Positions 34,320 through 43,400 of a stretch of 64,000 bases of DNA are shown here, in pieces (the stretch's first letter is position 1; every line of letters starts with the position of its first letter). This DNA is from Phycisphaerales bacterium (GTDB lineage: Bacteria; Planctomycetota; Phycisphaerae; Phycisphaerales; UBA1924). The notes beneath the pieces were generated by a model. The model worked only from the letters and a program-made list of their open reading frames with translations, had not been told where the DNA came from and ran no database searches. The translations under genes and the position numbers were made by a program. Location: the NCBI GenBank assembly GCA_028289195.1, contig JANQQR010000002.1, forward strand, positions 336,629-400,628. Direction: 5' to 3'.

Positions 34320-35819
34320 ATGTCGCCGCGCCTGCTCGGACTCATTGTTGGATGCCTAACGGGGCTCGTCCTCGCGGCTCCCTGCTCGGGGGAGGGTGGA
34401 ATTCCCGCCGATGCCCTCGCCTGGTGGCGCCTGGCGCCGCCGGATTTCGATGCGTCCGAGCAGGGCCCCGGGCGTGCCGCCAACTCCGACGCCGCCCGGC
34501 AGGCGCTCCTGGCCACTCTCCGGGCCGCCGTTTCTTCGGGTCTGCTCGGCTCCGAGACACCGGCGCAGATCGGCGAGGGCCTGCTGGCCGCGGCAGAGAT
34601 CGGGCCGCGCGGGCACACGCTGTGCCTGCTCGATCTTGAGGCCGCCCGCCGGGTCGACGGCACCGGCATGGTGCCCGACCTGCTGCAGATGGTCCTGGCG
34701 ATCGATGGACCCGGTGATCACTCGCGATACGTGCGCACGATCGAGGCGATCGCCCTGAAGGGGGCCGCGTCGAAAGGGCTGGAGGACAGTGCCCAGGCCC
34801 GCCAGCGGGTCATCGATCTTCCTGGCGGGCGCCGGGGCGTCGGCCTGCGTTTCGAATCCTGGCCGGAGTGGCGCCAGCTGAGCTGGCACTCGGGGGAAGA
34901 CGGCTTTGTCATCGGTCTTGGTCCGGAATCGCTCGAGCGTTGGTACACGGCAGGCGACGACGGCGACGCGCCGCGATGGGGCACGCATCGCGACGCGCGT
35001 GCGGAGATGACGACGAACCGGCGCGACCACGTGTTCCTGGAGGCCTACTGCGATCTCGACGGATTGCGCACGCGCTTCCCTTCCGCGTTCGCCTACGGGC
35101 GCACGCCCCGCCTGCTCAAGTCGCTCGGCCTGACTGGTTCACGCAGCCTCATGGTGCACGGTGTGCTGACACGTGTCGCTGGAGATCGGCGCGTCATGGC
35201 GTGGTTCATCGCGACCGTCGAGCGCGAGGGCGGCGCCATCGAGTCGTTCCGTCTTGGGGAACGAAACTGGAACGAGGAGCGCACGGGTCTGCCGATGCCC
35301 GCCGCGACGTTCGGGTTCTGCGCGCGGGCGAACTGGCGGACCGCGTTCGAGCTCGGCCTCAAGCTCCACGAGGCCACCATCCCCGATTCGCACCTTCCCC
35401 GGTTCCGCGATCGCCTGGCGCGGTGGCGCGAGCGCCACCAGGCGCACCTTGACGAGCTTCTTGACGGGCTTGATCCATACATGGCGCTTGCCGACTACCC
35501 GCGCCCGCCGATTCCGGCGCCCGGCTTGTGCACGGTCTATGCGCGTGCGGACGACGGCATGTCGACAGCCCGGCTGCGTGCGCTCATGACCGAGGTGCTC
35601 CGAGCGTTCTCGGGCGCCGTCGGTCGAGACGACGCGGGCGTCTGGTCGCTGCGCGTCGATCCCGCGGGGATCATCCGCATCCCAGCGTGGGGGGTTCTCC
35701 AGGGGCCGGGCGAACGCGCGATGGTGGTCGGAGGCTGGGGCCCGCCCGTGGTCAACACGAACGAGCGCTGGTTCGAGCAGCTCCGCACCGACGCGCTGGT
35801 CCCGAGCGCCGATCCGTGA
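34320..35819 (+). CDS. Exported hypothetical protein, 499 aa
   Basis: Not recognised. A signal peptide covers about residues 1-24 (LLGLIVGCLTGLVLA, APCSGEG). The remainder is a large mixed alpha/beta protein with no catalytic motif that I can name; the central DLEAARRVDGTG and DLDGLRTRFPSAFAYGRTPRLLKSL regions are well conserved-looking. Codon use is consistent with a real gene. It diverges from the LPS unit and converges with the 6-pyruvoyl-tetrahydropterin synthase-like gene, 9 bp apart. Confidence 0.68.
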   Translation: MSPRLLGLIVGCLTGLVLAAPCSGEGGIPADALAWWRLAPPDFDASEQGPGRAANSDAARQALLATLRAAVSSGLLGSETPAQIGEGLLAAAEIGPRGHTLCLLDLEAARRVDGTGMVPDLLQMVLAIDGPGDHSRYVRTIEAIALKGAASKGLEDSAQARQRVIDLPGGRRGVGLRFESWPEWRQLSWHSGEDGFVIGLGPESLERWYTAGDDGDAPRWGTHRDARAEMTTNRRDHVFLEAYCDLDGLRTRFPSAFAYGRTPRLLKSLGLTGSRSLMVHGVLTRVAGDRRVMAWFIATVEREGGAIESFRLGERNWNEERTGLPMPAATFGFCARANWRTAFELGLKLHEATIPDSHLPRFRDRLARWRERHQAHLDELLDGLDPYMALADYPRPPIPAPGLCTVYARADDGMSTARLRALMTEVLRAFSGAVGRDDAGVWSLRVDPAGIIRIPAWGVLQGPGERAMVVGGWGPPVVNTNERWFEQLRTDALVPSADP

Positions 35820-35828
35820 TCCGGCCGC

Positions 35829-36635
35829 TCAGCCCGGGTAGCAGCACGACGTTCGATCCGTCTCCCAGACCGTGATGTCGCGCAACCGCGCGCTGCCACC
35901 AGACTCAGATTGGATGACGGGAGCGAGGATCTCGTAGCAGACACGCGCGATGTTCTCGACCGAAGGGTTGAGCCCCTCGCCCGTCTTGAACTCCGACGTG
36001 TCGAGGTTCAGGTTCAGGTGATCGAAGTGGTCGATCACGTGTTCCGCGACCAGGCGTTCGAGAACCTGCAGGTTGAACGTCGGTGACGGCGAGTCGATCT
36101 CGACGGCGGGCTCCACCTGGTAGTTGTGACCGTGGTAGCACGGCAGATTGCACTTGCCGAACATCTCGCGGTTCTCTTCATCCGACAGCTGCGCCGAATG
36201 CAGGCGGTGCGCGGCAGCAAAGTCAAACCGCTGGCGGAGCACGAACGTGGTCTTGGAATCCCGGGTCATCTCGAGCCCATAGTAGGGGGCCAGGCGCCAG
36301 CGCAGGAGCACCAGGCGCCCGCCGAGTTCGCCATCCAGCGCTTCGAACAAGGAGGGCATCAGCGAGCCGGGATCTTGCGTGGGATCGGTCGCGCACGCCG
36401 TGGCGATCAGGCGAACGGCGCTGGTCCGGGCGGCGCGGTCGATCTCCTGGATATTCATCAGGTAGCCCGTCACCTTGTCGGGCTCGCCCGCGCAGGTGAT
36501 GTCGAGCTCGTAGTGACGCCCGAGGCCCGCCATCGACGGACGCGCGGCGTAGCCGTTGTCTGTGTCCGGCGAGAGGGGGTCGCCCTCGCCACCGGGATTC
36601 ACGCTGAACCGGACTGTTCGCTCGAGGCGGATCAC
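35829..36635 (-). CDS. Tandem 6-pyruvoyl-tetrahydropterin synthase/QueD-like protein
   Basis: Protein of 268 aa containing two PTPS-fold domains. The C-terminal domain (about 130-268) has the zinc and catalytic residues: FDFAAAHRLHS and FGKCNLPCYHGHNYQVE (GKCN catalytic-Cys region plus HGH), and DHFDHLNLN. The N-terminal domain (RTVRFSVNP, then GLGRHYELDI) has the same fold pattern but lacks the His ligands, so it is probably structural. It may serve queuosine/7-deazaguanine or pterin synthesis. GTG 36635 was chosen because TACACT ends seven bases upstream and it starts exactly at the first PTPS strand. Confidence 0.82.
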   Translation of the reverse strand: MIRLERTVRFSVNPGGEGDPLSPDTDNGYAARPSMAGLGRHYELDITCAGEPDKVTGYLMNIQEIDRAARTSAVRLIATACATDPTQDPGSLMPSLFEALDGELGGRLVLLRWRLAPYYGLEMTRDSKTTFVLRQRFDFAAAHRLHSAQLSDEENREMFGKCNLPCYHGHNYQVEPAVEIDSPSPTFNLQVLERLVAEHVIDHFDHLNLNLDTSEFKTGEGLNPSVENIARVCYEILAPVIQSESGGSARLRDITVWETDRTSCCYPG

Positions 36636-36642
36636 GGGGCTG

Positions 36643-36648
36643 AGTGTA
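36643..36648 (-). promoter_or_regulatory. -10-like TACACT seven bases before the PTPS-like start
   Basis: TACACT on the minus strand ends seven bases before GTG 36635, suggesting a leaderless transcript. No Shine-Dalgarno site; no clear -35 box. Confidence 0.38.
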
Positions 36649-36709
36649 GGGCCCCCGGACGCCGGGTCGCGTACCATCCCGCCCGTGGGGACAGCCAAGG
36701 AGACGAGCG

Positions 36710-37297
36710 ATGACGATGCAGGATCTGATCTGGAAGTGTGCGGCCGTCGCCGCCGTAGCGGGCGCGAGCCTTCTGTCCGTGGCGGGCGCGAGCGCCGGTG
36801 AGGGCGAGGCCTCCGTGCACGACTTCGAGATGAACCGGATCGACGGCGCGCCCCAGAAGCTCAGCGACTACGAGGGCAAGGTCGTCGTCATCGTCAACGT
36901 CGCCAGCAAGTGCGGCCTGACCCCGCAGTACGAACAACTGCAGGCGCTCTACGAAGAGCACAAGGAGGACGGCCTCGTCGTGCTCGGCTTCCCGGCCAAT
37001 AACTTCGGCAAGCAGGAGCCCGGCACGAACAAACAGATCGCCGAGTTCTGCGACGCCAACTACGGCGTGTCGTTCCCGATGTTCGAGAAGGTCAGCGTCA
37101 CCGGCGACGATCGCTGCGCGCTGTACGACTACCTGGCCGGGCTGCCCGATCCGCTCGGCGGCGAACCCAAGTGGAACTTCACCAAGTTCATCGTCGATCG
37201 TGAAGGCAGGGTGGTTGCGCGCTTCGAACCGCGCCAAGGCCCGGATAACGCGCAATTCAAGCGCACCATCGAATCGCTTTTGCAACAAGAGTCTTGA
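36710..37297 (+). CDS. Glutathione peroxidase family protein, exported, Cys type
   Basis: Thiol peroxidase of 195 aa with a signal peptide (cut near ASAGE). The active-site motif NVASKCGLTPQY carries Cys (C68) where animal enzymes have Sec; the rest of the tetrad is visible in FPANNFGKQEPG (Gln) and WNFTKF (Trp, Asn). Cys-type bacterial members usually take electrons from thioredoxin. A TACCAT box lies near 36672 and AAGGAG precedes the ATG. It is divergent from the PTPS-like gene and followed 50 bp later by a small exported ORF. Confidence 0.92.
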   Translation: MTMQDLIWKCAAVAAVAGASLLSVAGASAGEGEASVHDFEMNRIDGAPQKLSDYEGKVVVIVNVASKCGLTPQYEQLQALYEEHKEDGLVVLGFPANNFGKQEPGTNKQIAEFCDANYGVSFPMFEKVSVTGDDRCALYDYLAGLPDPLGGEPKWNFTKFIVDREGRVVARFEPRQGPDNAQFKRTIESLLQQES

Positions 37298-37302
37298 CGC
37301 AC

Positions 37303-37344
37303 CCCGCCTCTGCGCGCATTTTAGTAACAAATCGCAGAGGTGGG
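37303..37344 (+). repeat. 12-bp dyad covering the ribosome-binding site of the next gene
   Basis: Positions 37303-37314 and 37333-37344 pair over 12 positions (one G-T), with an AT-rich 18-nt loop. The 3' arm contains AGAGGTGGG, the apparent Shine-Dalgarno site of the ATG at 37348. TTGACG at 37294-37299 is a candidate -35 box, so transcription could also start inside the loop. Confidence 0.5.
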
Positions 37345-37347
37345 TAA

Positions 37348-37584
37348 ATGTTATTCGGACGTTCAAGACTCGACCGGCGCTCGCGCCTTTTCGCCCTCGC
37401 GGCGATGGCGACGGTGTCGACCTCATCACTTATCGGGGTATCGGCGCTCGGTGCTTCGAAGATTCAGAATTCGTCGCCGGAAGTTGGCGCCCCCGCGGGC
37501 ACCATCGAGATAGCCGGCGGGCGCACCCTGGTGCCCAAGCGCGTCCGGCTGATCATCGACTTCAAGCAGACGGTCACCGTCTGA
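37348..37584 (+). CDS. Small exported hypothetical protein, 78 aa
   Basis: Not recognised. The N-terminus is basic, followed by a hydrophobic stretch (LFALAAMATVSTSSLIGVSALG) that may be a signal peptide or anchor. The rest (GTIEIAGGRTLVPKRVRLIIDFKQTVTV) looks like a short beta domain. The ribosome-binding site AGAGGTGGG lies in a 12-bp dyad. It may be co-transcribed with the glutathione peroxidase gene or use its own promoter beginning with TTGACG at 37294. Confidence 0.55.
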   Translation: MLFGRSRLDRRSRLFALAAMATVSTSSLIGVSALGASKIQNSSPEVGAPAGTIEIAGGRTLVPKRVRLIIDFKQTVTV

Positions 37585-37621
37585 CCAACGCCGGGCCTCG
37601 CGGGGCGCTGCCCGGTTCTGA

Positions 37622-38002
37622 TCAATCTGATTCGAGAAGGCTGACCTGCTCGCACACGATCTCGATCGTTGGCGAGGGGTGGAAGATGTCGATCGTGTGG
37701 TGAGCTAGGCCGAGCGGCGGGCTCTTGCTGTTGCTTGCAAACCAAGACCGCACGGACTCGATTCGATCGGACTCGGCGGTGGATGCGCCGCTCGAGATCG
37801 CGATGGGCGGCGCCTGGTGCATGGACCACTCGCACGCAAACAACCAGCATCGATCGAATCGGAGAACTCGCTCAGAAGCGGCGAGCGGCTCGTACGACTC
37901 GATGTAGTCGAGCCGGAGGTCGATTCGGTGCTCGCTCAGCACGCGCAGGCTCAAGATCGAACTGTCGTGCAGGTTGAGTTGATCGAGTGTGGGGACGTTC
38001 AT
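37622..38002 (-). CDS. Hypothetical protein, 126 aa
   Basis: Not recognised. ATG 38002 gives NVPTLDQLNLHDSSILSLRV, a start seen in small beta-rich proteins of unknown function in which an HDS motif is followed by a strand pattern (RIDLRLDYIES, VLRFDRCWLFACE). The upstream part of the frame (to 38134) has no coding character. GC content is lower than that of neighbouring genes. No ribosome-binding site is evident. Confidence 0.5.
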   Translation of the reverse strand: MNVPTLDQLNLHDSSILSLRVLSEHRIDLRLDYIESYEPLAASERVLRFDRCWLFACEWSMHQAPPIAISSGASTAESDRIESVRSWFASNSKSPPLGLAHHTIDIFHPSPTIEIVCEQVSLLESD

Positions 38003-38186
38003 TCGCTGATGAGCGAGAATACTCGCCCGACCTGTTGGATGGCTCCCACGCTTCCCAAGTCGGCCGGCTTTCCGCTCTTCCCTGACACACCACCAGCTTG
38101 TCGCATCCAATCTTGACCGCCCACCGACGGACATCTAGTCTCCGCCCCGCCCCGTTCCAATCGGGGCAGAGAGCCGCGCAGACCAG

Positions 38187-39176
38187 ATGACGCCAGCCAC
38201 GAACGAGACTTTCATCATCGGCGCCGGAGGGATCGGGTGCGCCATCGGCTACGCGCTCCGCGCAGGCGGGGTCGAAGTCGCGTTTGTTGAAACAGAGCCA
38301 GACAAGGTCAAGTGGGGGGCCAGCCACGGCGTCGGGCTCGAAGGGAGCGACACGCTGCCGGCCCGCTTCGTGCAGTTCGAGGACTGGTCACCCGGTCCGA
38401 ACGACACGCTGATTCTCTGCACGAAGTGCTACCACAACGAGCGGGTCCTCGAACGCGTGCCCGATACGGCGACTGTGATCCCTGTGCAGAACGGGTTCGA
38501 TCAGCGTCTGCGCGAGCGCGTGGCGATCGAGGGCATCGCGTCCTTCGTGTCCGAGTGCGATGCGCACCGGCCGGTGACACGCATCACCCGCGCCGGAGAT
38601 CTCCACATCGGCTACTGCGAAGACGGCCAATCCGGTTCACTCCCCGAGCATGTTGACCGACTCGTCGCGGTTCTCGAGCAGCACGCGCCCTTCAAGGTGC
38701 AGCGCGTGCCCAGCGTCCTGCCCTACAAGTACGCCAAGCTGATGTACAACGCCGCCATTGGCCCGCTCGCCGCGGCAGCGGGTCTCGACAATGGCGAGCT
38801 GCTCACCAACGCCCGCGCGCGAAGGCTGTTCTTCGCGCTCCTGCGCGAGAACTACGACATCCTGAGGCGTGCGCACATCGAGCTCGGCCGGATCGGTCCG
38901 ATGCACCCCGGCACCGCCAACAGAATCCTGCAACTGCCGCTGCTGGCCCGTGCGATGGCCGGGCCGTTTTCGCGGACGCTCCGCGGCACCTACTGCTCCA
39001 TGTCGGGCGACATCCCCAAGGGGCAGACCGAGATCGAGAACTTCAACGGGCACCTCATCGAGCTGGCGGGGGGCGTGGGTTGCGACCTCAATCGCGCCGT
39101 GTTCGAGCTCGTCACGCAGATGGCGCTCGAGCGGGCCACGCCGGCGATGCAGCGCCTCGACGAGATCGCGGCGTGA
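38187..39176 (+). CDS. Ketopantoate reductase (ApbA/PanE) family protein
   Basis: NAD(P)-dependent dehydrogenase of 329 aa with the ApbA/PanE layout. The Rossmann motif FIIGAGGIGCAIGYAL lies at the N-terminus. ILCTKCYHNERVL and VIPVQNGFDQRL correspond to the NADP/substrate region, and the C-terminal helical domain contains the conserved Lys-Asn-type stretch YKYAKLMYNAAIGPLAA. It may reduce ketopantoate for coenzyme A synthesis, but paralogues have other 2-oxo acid substrates. It overlaps the following epimerase gene by four bases (GTGA), which argues for a joint role outside pantothenate synthesis. Confidence 0.8.
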   Translation: MTPATNETFIIGAGGIGCAIGYALRAGGVEVAFVETEPDKVKWGASHGVGLEGSDTLPARFVQFEDWSPGPNDTLILCTKCYHNERVLERVPDTATVIPVQNGFDQRLRERVAIEGIASFVSECDAHRPVTRITRAGDLHIGYCEDGQSGSLPEHVDRLVAVLEQHAPFKVQRVPSVLPYKYAKLMYNAAIGPLAAAAGLDNGELLTNARARRLFFALLRENYDILRRAHIELGRIGPMHPGTANRILQLPLLARAMAGPFSRTLRGTYCSMSGDIPKGQTEIENFNGHLIELAGGVGCDLNRAVFELVTQMALERATPAMQRLDEIAA

Positions 39177-40201
39177 GTGCGCCGGACACGGTGCTCGTGA
39201 CCGGCGGGGCGGGGTTCATCGGCTCCCACCTCGTCGCGCAGCTCCTCGGGGAGGGCCGGCCGGTCCGCGTGCTCGAGAAGCCGGGCGTGGACACGTCGCA
39301 CCTCCCGGAGGACCGCATCGACGTCGTCTTCGCCGACATACGCGACGCCGGGGCGATGCGCGGCGTCGCCGAGGGGTGCGATGTCGTGCTCCACCTCGCG
39401 GCGAATCCCAATCTCTGGGCGCGGGACAGCTCAGAGTTCGAGCGTGTCAACCATCAGGGGACGCGCCACGTGCTCGGCGCGGCACGAGAGGCGAGCGTCC
39501 GGCGCACGGTGTACGTCTCAACCGAGTCGATCCTGGCTCCGCCCAGGAATCGCGGCGCGATCACCGAGGACACCGTGACGACGCTGGACGACATGCTCGG
39601 CGCCTACTGCCGCAGCAAGTGGCTGGCCGAGAAGGCAGCGAGCGAGGCTGCGAGCGAGGGCGACCCGGTCGTGATCGTCCGCCCGAGCATCCCCGTCGGG
39701 CCGGGTGATCTGCGCATGGGCCCGCCCTCGCGCATGATCTGCGACTTCTGCAACGGACGCATCAAGGCGTACCTTCCCGGTCATATCGATCTCGTCGACG
39801 TGCGCGACATCGCCGCCGGCATCTGGACGGCTGCGGAGCGGGGCGAGATCGGTCGCCCGTACCTGCTCGTGAACGAGCAGTGGTCGATCCTCAAGTTGTT
39901 CGAATTCCTCTCAGAGCTGACGGGCCGGCCGGCGCCGCGTCACCGGGTGCCGTACCACGTGGCCCTGCTCTACGCGTGCGCCGAGGAGTTCGTCTGCACG
40001 CACATCACGGGCAAGATGCCGATGGCGACGGCGACCGGCGTGCGCCTCACGCGTCGGCCGCTGCGTTTCGACGGGCGCCGGTCCGCGGAGGAACTCGGCC
40101 TGGGCGAGCTGCGCAGCTGCCGCGAGGCGATCCGCGAATCGCTGGGTTGGTACGAGGCGCACGGGCATATTCGGGAAGGGTCGGGCGCTGTCGCGAGGTG
40201 A
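39173..40201 (+). CDS. NAD-dependent sugar epimerase/dehydratase, HpnA-like
   Basis: Extended SDR of 342 aa. The NAD-binding motif VLVTGGAGFIGSHL is followed by a GCDVVLHLAANPNLWARD stretch that resembles hopanoid-associated sugar epimerase HpnA (which typically reads AADYRLW). The catalytic Ser and YxxxK are in YVSTESIL and YCRSKWLAEK (Y-C-R-S-K). It may act on a lipid-linked or nucleotide sugar. GTG 39173 overlaps the upstream TGA by four bases. No squalene-hopene cyclase is in the window, so the hopanoid link is only a similarity argument. Confidence 0.78.
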   Translation: MSAPDTVLVTGGAGFIGSHLVAQLLGEGRPVRVLEKPGVDTSHLPEDRIDVVFADIRDAGAMRGVAEGCDVVLHLAANPNLWARDSSEFERVNHQGTRHVLGAAREASVRRTVYVSTESILAPPRNRGAITEDTVTTLDDMLGAYCRSKWLAEKAASEAASEGDPVVIVRPSIPVGPGDLRMGPPSRMICDFCNGRIKAYLPGHIDLVDVRDIAAGIWTAAERGEIGRPYLLVNEQWSILKLFEFLSELTGRPAPRHRVPYHVALLYACAEEFVCTHITGKMPMATATGVRLTRRPLRFDGRRSAEELGLGELRSCREAIRESLGWYEAHGHIREGSGAVAR

Positions 40202-40206
40202 TCCCC

Positions 40207-40258
40207 GCGCGCCCCCGAGAGCGGGCGCGCCCGACACCGGAATCGTCAGTGATTCCGG
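40207..40258. terminator. Two adjacent hairpins between convergent units
   Basis: GCGCGCCC (40207-40214) pairs with GGGCGCGC (40223-40230), and CCGGAATC (40237-40244) pairs with GATTCCGG (40251-40258); both stems are perfect 8-bp. They lie between the epimerase stop codon and the 3' end of tRNA-Ser on the other strand. No T-run, so factor-dependent termination or RNA protection is more likely than classic intrinsic termination. Confidence 0.5.
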
Positions 40259-40277
40259 GGCGATCGGAGAAGGGAAG

Positions 40278-40367
40278 CGGACAGGGCGGGATTCGAACCC
40301 GCGGTGCCGCTTTACACGACACGCCGGTTTAGCAAACCGGTGCCTTCAGCCGCTCGGCCACCTGTCC
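40278..40367 (-). tRNA. tRNA-Ser(GCT)
   Basis: Class II tRNA of 90 nt. Acceptor GGACAGG pairs with CCTGTCC, discriminator G. TGGCCGAGCGGCTGAAGGC gives the D-arm, the anticodon stem CCGGT/ACCGG holds TTGCTAA with anticodon GCT, and a long variable arm precedes T-arm GCGGG-TTCGAAT-CCCGC. CCA is not encoded. Confidence 0.96.
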
Positions 40368-40493
40368 CAAAGCGGTTCGACGGCGATGATAGCGGGATGC
40401 CGGCGAGTGTCGAGGGGGCGGGCCCGGGTGTGCCCGCTCTCGGTAGACTGTGGGACTTGACGCCAGCGCGTCAGAGTTGTTGAGGCGCGATTT

Positions 40494-43400
40494 TTGGGAG
40501 ATCCGGCCATCGAGCATCTCGGTTCGTATGAGATCCTGCGGGAGATCGGGCGCGGGGGGATGGGGATCGTGCATCTCGCCCGCGACCCCGGGCTGGATCG
40601 CGAGGTCGCGATCAAGGTGCTTCCCGGTGAGGTGGCGTCGGACCCGGCTCGCCTGGCCCGGTTCGAGCGCGAGGCGCGGGCAATCGCCGCGGTCAACCAC
40701 CCGCACATCGCCACGATCCACGCCCTCGAAGAAGCCGAAGACGGATCGCGATTCATCGTGATGGAGTTCATCGAGGGCCAGAGCCTCGGAGCCAAGCTCG
40801 ACAGCGGCGCGCTCGACCCGATCGAGGCGCTGCGTCTCGGGCGACAGATCGCCGACGCCCTGGCGGCGGCGCACGCCCGCGGGATCGCTCACCGGGACCT
40901 GAAGCCCTCGAACATCATGCTCACCGAGTCGGGCCACGCCAAGGTGCTCGACTTCGGTCTGGCCAAGGAGGCGTCGGGCGACATCGGCGCGCTGGCCTCG
41001 CAGGCGCCGACGGTGACCGAGCGCATGACCCAGCCGGGCTCGATCATGGGTACGCCGGGCTACATGAGCCCCGAGCAGGCGCGCGGGCTCCCGACCGACA
41101 CGCGCACCGATGTGTTCGCCTTCGGGTGCGTGCTGTACGAGGCGCTCTCCGGTCAGTGCGCCTTCGGCGGCGGCACGGCGACCGACGTCATGGCCGAGGT
41201 CCTCACGGCGGAGCCCAAGTGGACCGCGTTGCCCGACGAGGTGCCCTCGAGCGTGCTCGAACTGCTCATCCGCTGCCTCGCGAAGGAAGCGGGGGAGCGC
41301 CTGGCCGATCTGACCCACGCTGTGAGCGTGCTGGACAAAGCGCTCGCCGGACGGCGCCGATCATCGACCTCGCGCCTCACGGCGCTCAGCGCCCCGCCGA
41401 ACAATCTGCCGGCGAGCGTCACGAGCTTCGTCGGGCGCGAGAAAGAGCTGGCCGAACTCGCCGAACTGATCGATCGCTCGCGCCTCGTCACGCTGAGCGG
41501 ATCAGGAGGCTGCGGCAAGACGCGCCTCGCGCTCAAGTTCGCCGAGCGACAGCTCTCGGCCTTCCCCGACGGCGTCTGGTTTGCGCCTCTTGGTGGCGTG
41601 ACGGATCCCGCGATCGTGCAGCAGACCGTCCTCGGGGCGCTCGGCCTGAAGGACGAGCCCGGCAAGCCGACGCTCACCACGCTCACGGATCACCTGCGTA
41701 CGCACCACGCGATGGTCATCCTCGACAACTGCGAGCACCTGCTGGAGGAGTGCGCCGGGCTGGTCGAGGCCTTGCTGCAGGGCTGCCCCGGGCTGCGGAT
41801 CGTGGTCACCAGCCGTCAGAGTCTGGGCACGTCGGGCGAGGCGACGTTCCACGTCCCTTCTCTCGGCGTTCCCCACGATCTGCAGCACGCCCCGGTGGAC
41901 GAGATCCTCGCCTGCGAGGCGGTGAAGCTGTTCATCGATCGTGCCGCGGCGAGTTCGTCGCGATTCAAGGTGACGGACCAGGTCGCGCCCATCGTTGCGC
42001 AGATCTGCGCCCAGCTCGACGGGATCCCGCTGGCCATCGAGCTCGCCGCGGCTCGGGTGAAGGCGATGCCTGTCGGCCAGATCGCACGCCGGCTCGACGA
42101 CAGTTTCCGCCTGCTCCGTGGCGGCAGCAAGACCGCCCTCGAGCGCCACCAAACCCTCCAGGCGACCATCGACTGGAGCTACTCGCTGCTCGCCGAAGAA
42201 GAGCAGACGCTCCTGCGCCGGCTCTCGGTCTTCAGCGGAGGGTGGACGCTCGAAGCCGCCGAACAGATCTGCTCGGGCGACCCGATCGATGAACTCGACG
42301 TGCTCGACCTGCTCTCGCAGCTCGTCGAAAAGTCGCTCGTGATCTACGAGGAGAAGGGGGAGTCGGCGCGGTACCGCCTGCTCGAGACGATGCGCCAGTA
42401 TTCGCTCGCCAAACTGATCGAGCGCGGCGAGGCCGAGGGCATCCGGGACCGGCACCTGGAGTTCTACCTGGCGTTGGCTGAAGAGGCCGAGCCGCATCTG
42501 CGAGGCTCCGTCGAGTGGCTCGAGCGTCTCTCCGCGGAAGGCCCCAACATCATCGCGGGGCACCAGTGGTGCAGCGCATCTCCGGACAGAGCGCCCGCGG
42601 GCATCGACCTGCTCGGGCGTGCGTGGCGGATGTGGGACGTGCAGGGTCAGCAGAAACTGGCCCGCACGATCGTCGATGAGGCACTCTCCAGACCCGGCGC
42701 TCAGGAGCGCACCTCTGAACGCGCGAAGCTGCTGTTCGGCGCCGGCGCGCTGGCGACCCGGCTCGGCGAGTACGACGACTCCACGGCGCGCCTCCAGGAA
42801 GCGATCGAGACCGCCACAGAGATCGGCGACGACCGAAACCTCGCTGGGTCCTTGAATGCGCTCGCGATCGTCGACCACGACAAGGGCGATCTGGACGCCG
42901 CCGATGAGAAGTACTCGCGCTCGCTCGAGATCTACCGGAGGATCGGCGACGACACCGGGCAGGCGCTGGCGCTCGGGAATCTGGGCGAGCTCCGCCTCAA
43001 CCAGAACAAGCCCGAAGAGGCCCGGCAGATGCTCGAGGAATCGGTCGATATCGGCCGCCGGAGCCAGACGCTCACGGCGACCGCGCTCCCGGATCAGTTG
43101 CGAATCGTCGCGCTCCTGTGCATCGAAGTCGGTGAGATCCGCGCGGCGGCGGGTCACCTCAAGGAATGCGTCGGGTTCGTCAAGGAATTCTCGGCGCGCT
43201 TCTATTCCATCACCGCGATCGAAGCCTGTGCCAGGCTCGGCCTCGTGGTGTCCGGGGAGATCCCCGATTCCGTGCGCTTCAGCGCCAAGCTCCTCGGCAG
43301 CGCCGAAGGGGCCCGCACACTCATGGGTTTCCCCGTGCCGCCCAGCGAGATCGAGGAGCGGGACGCCCTGTTCTCTGACGTCGAATCGAAGCTCGGCAAG

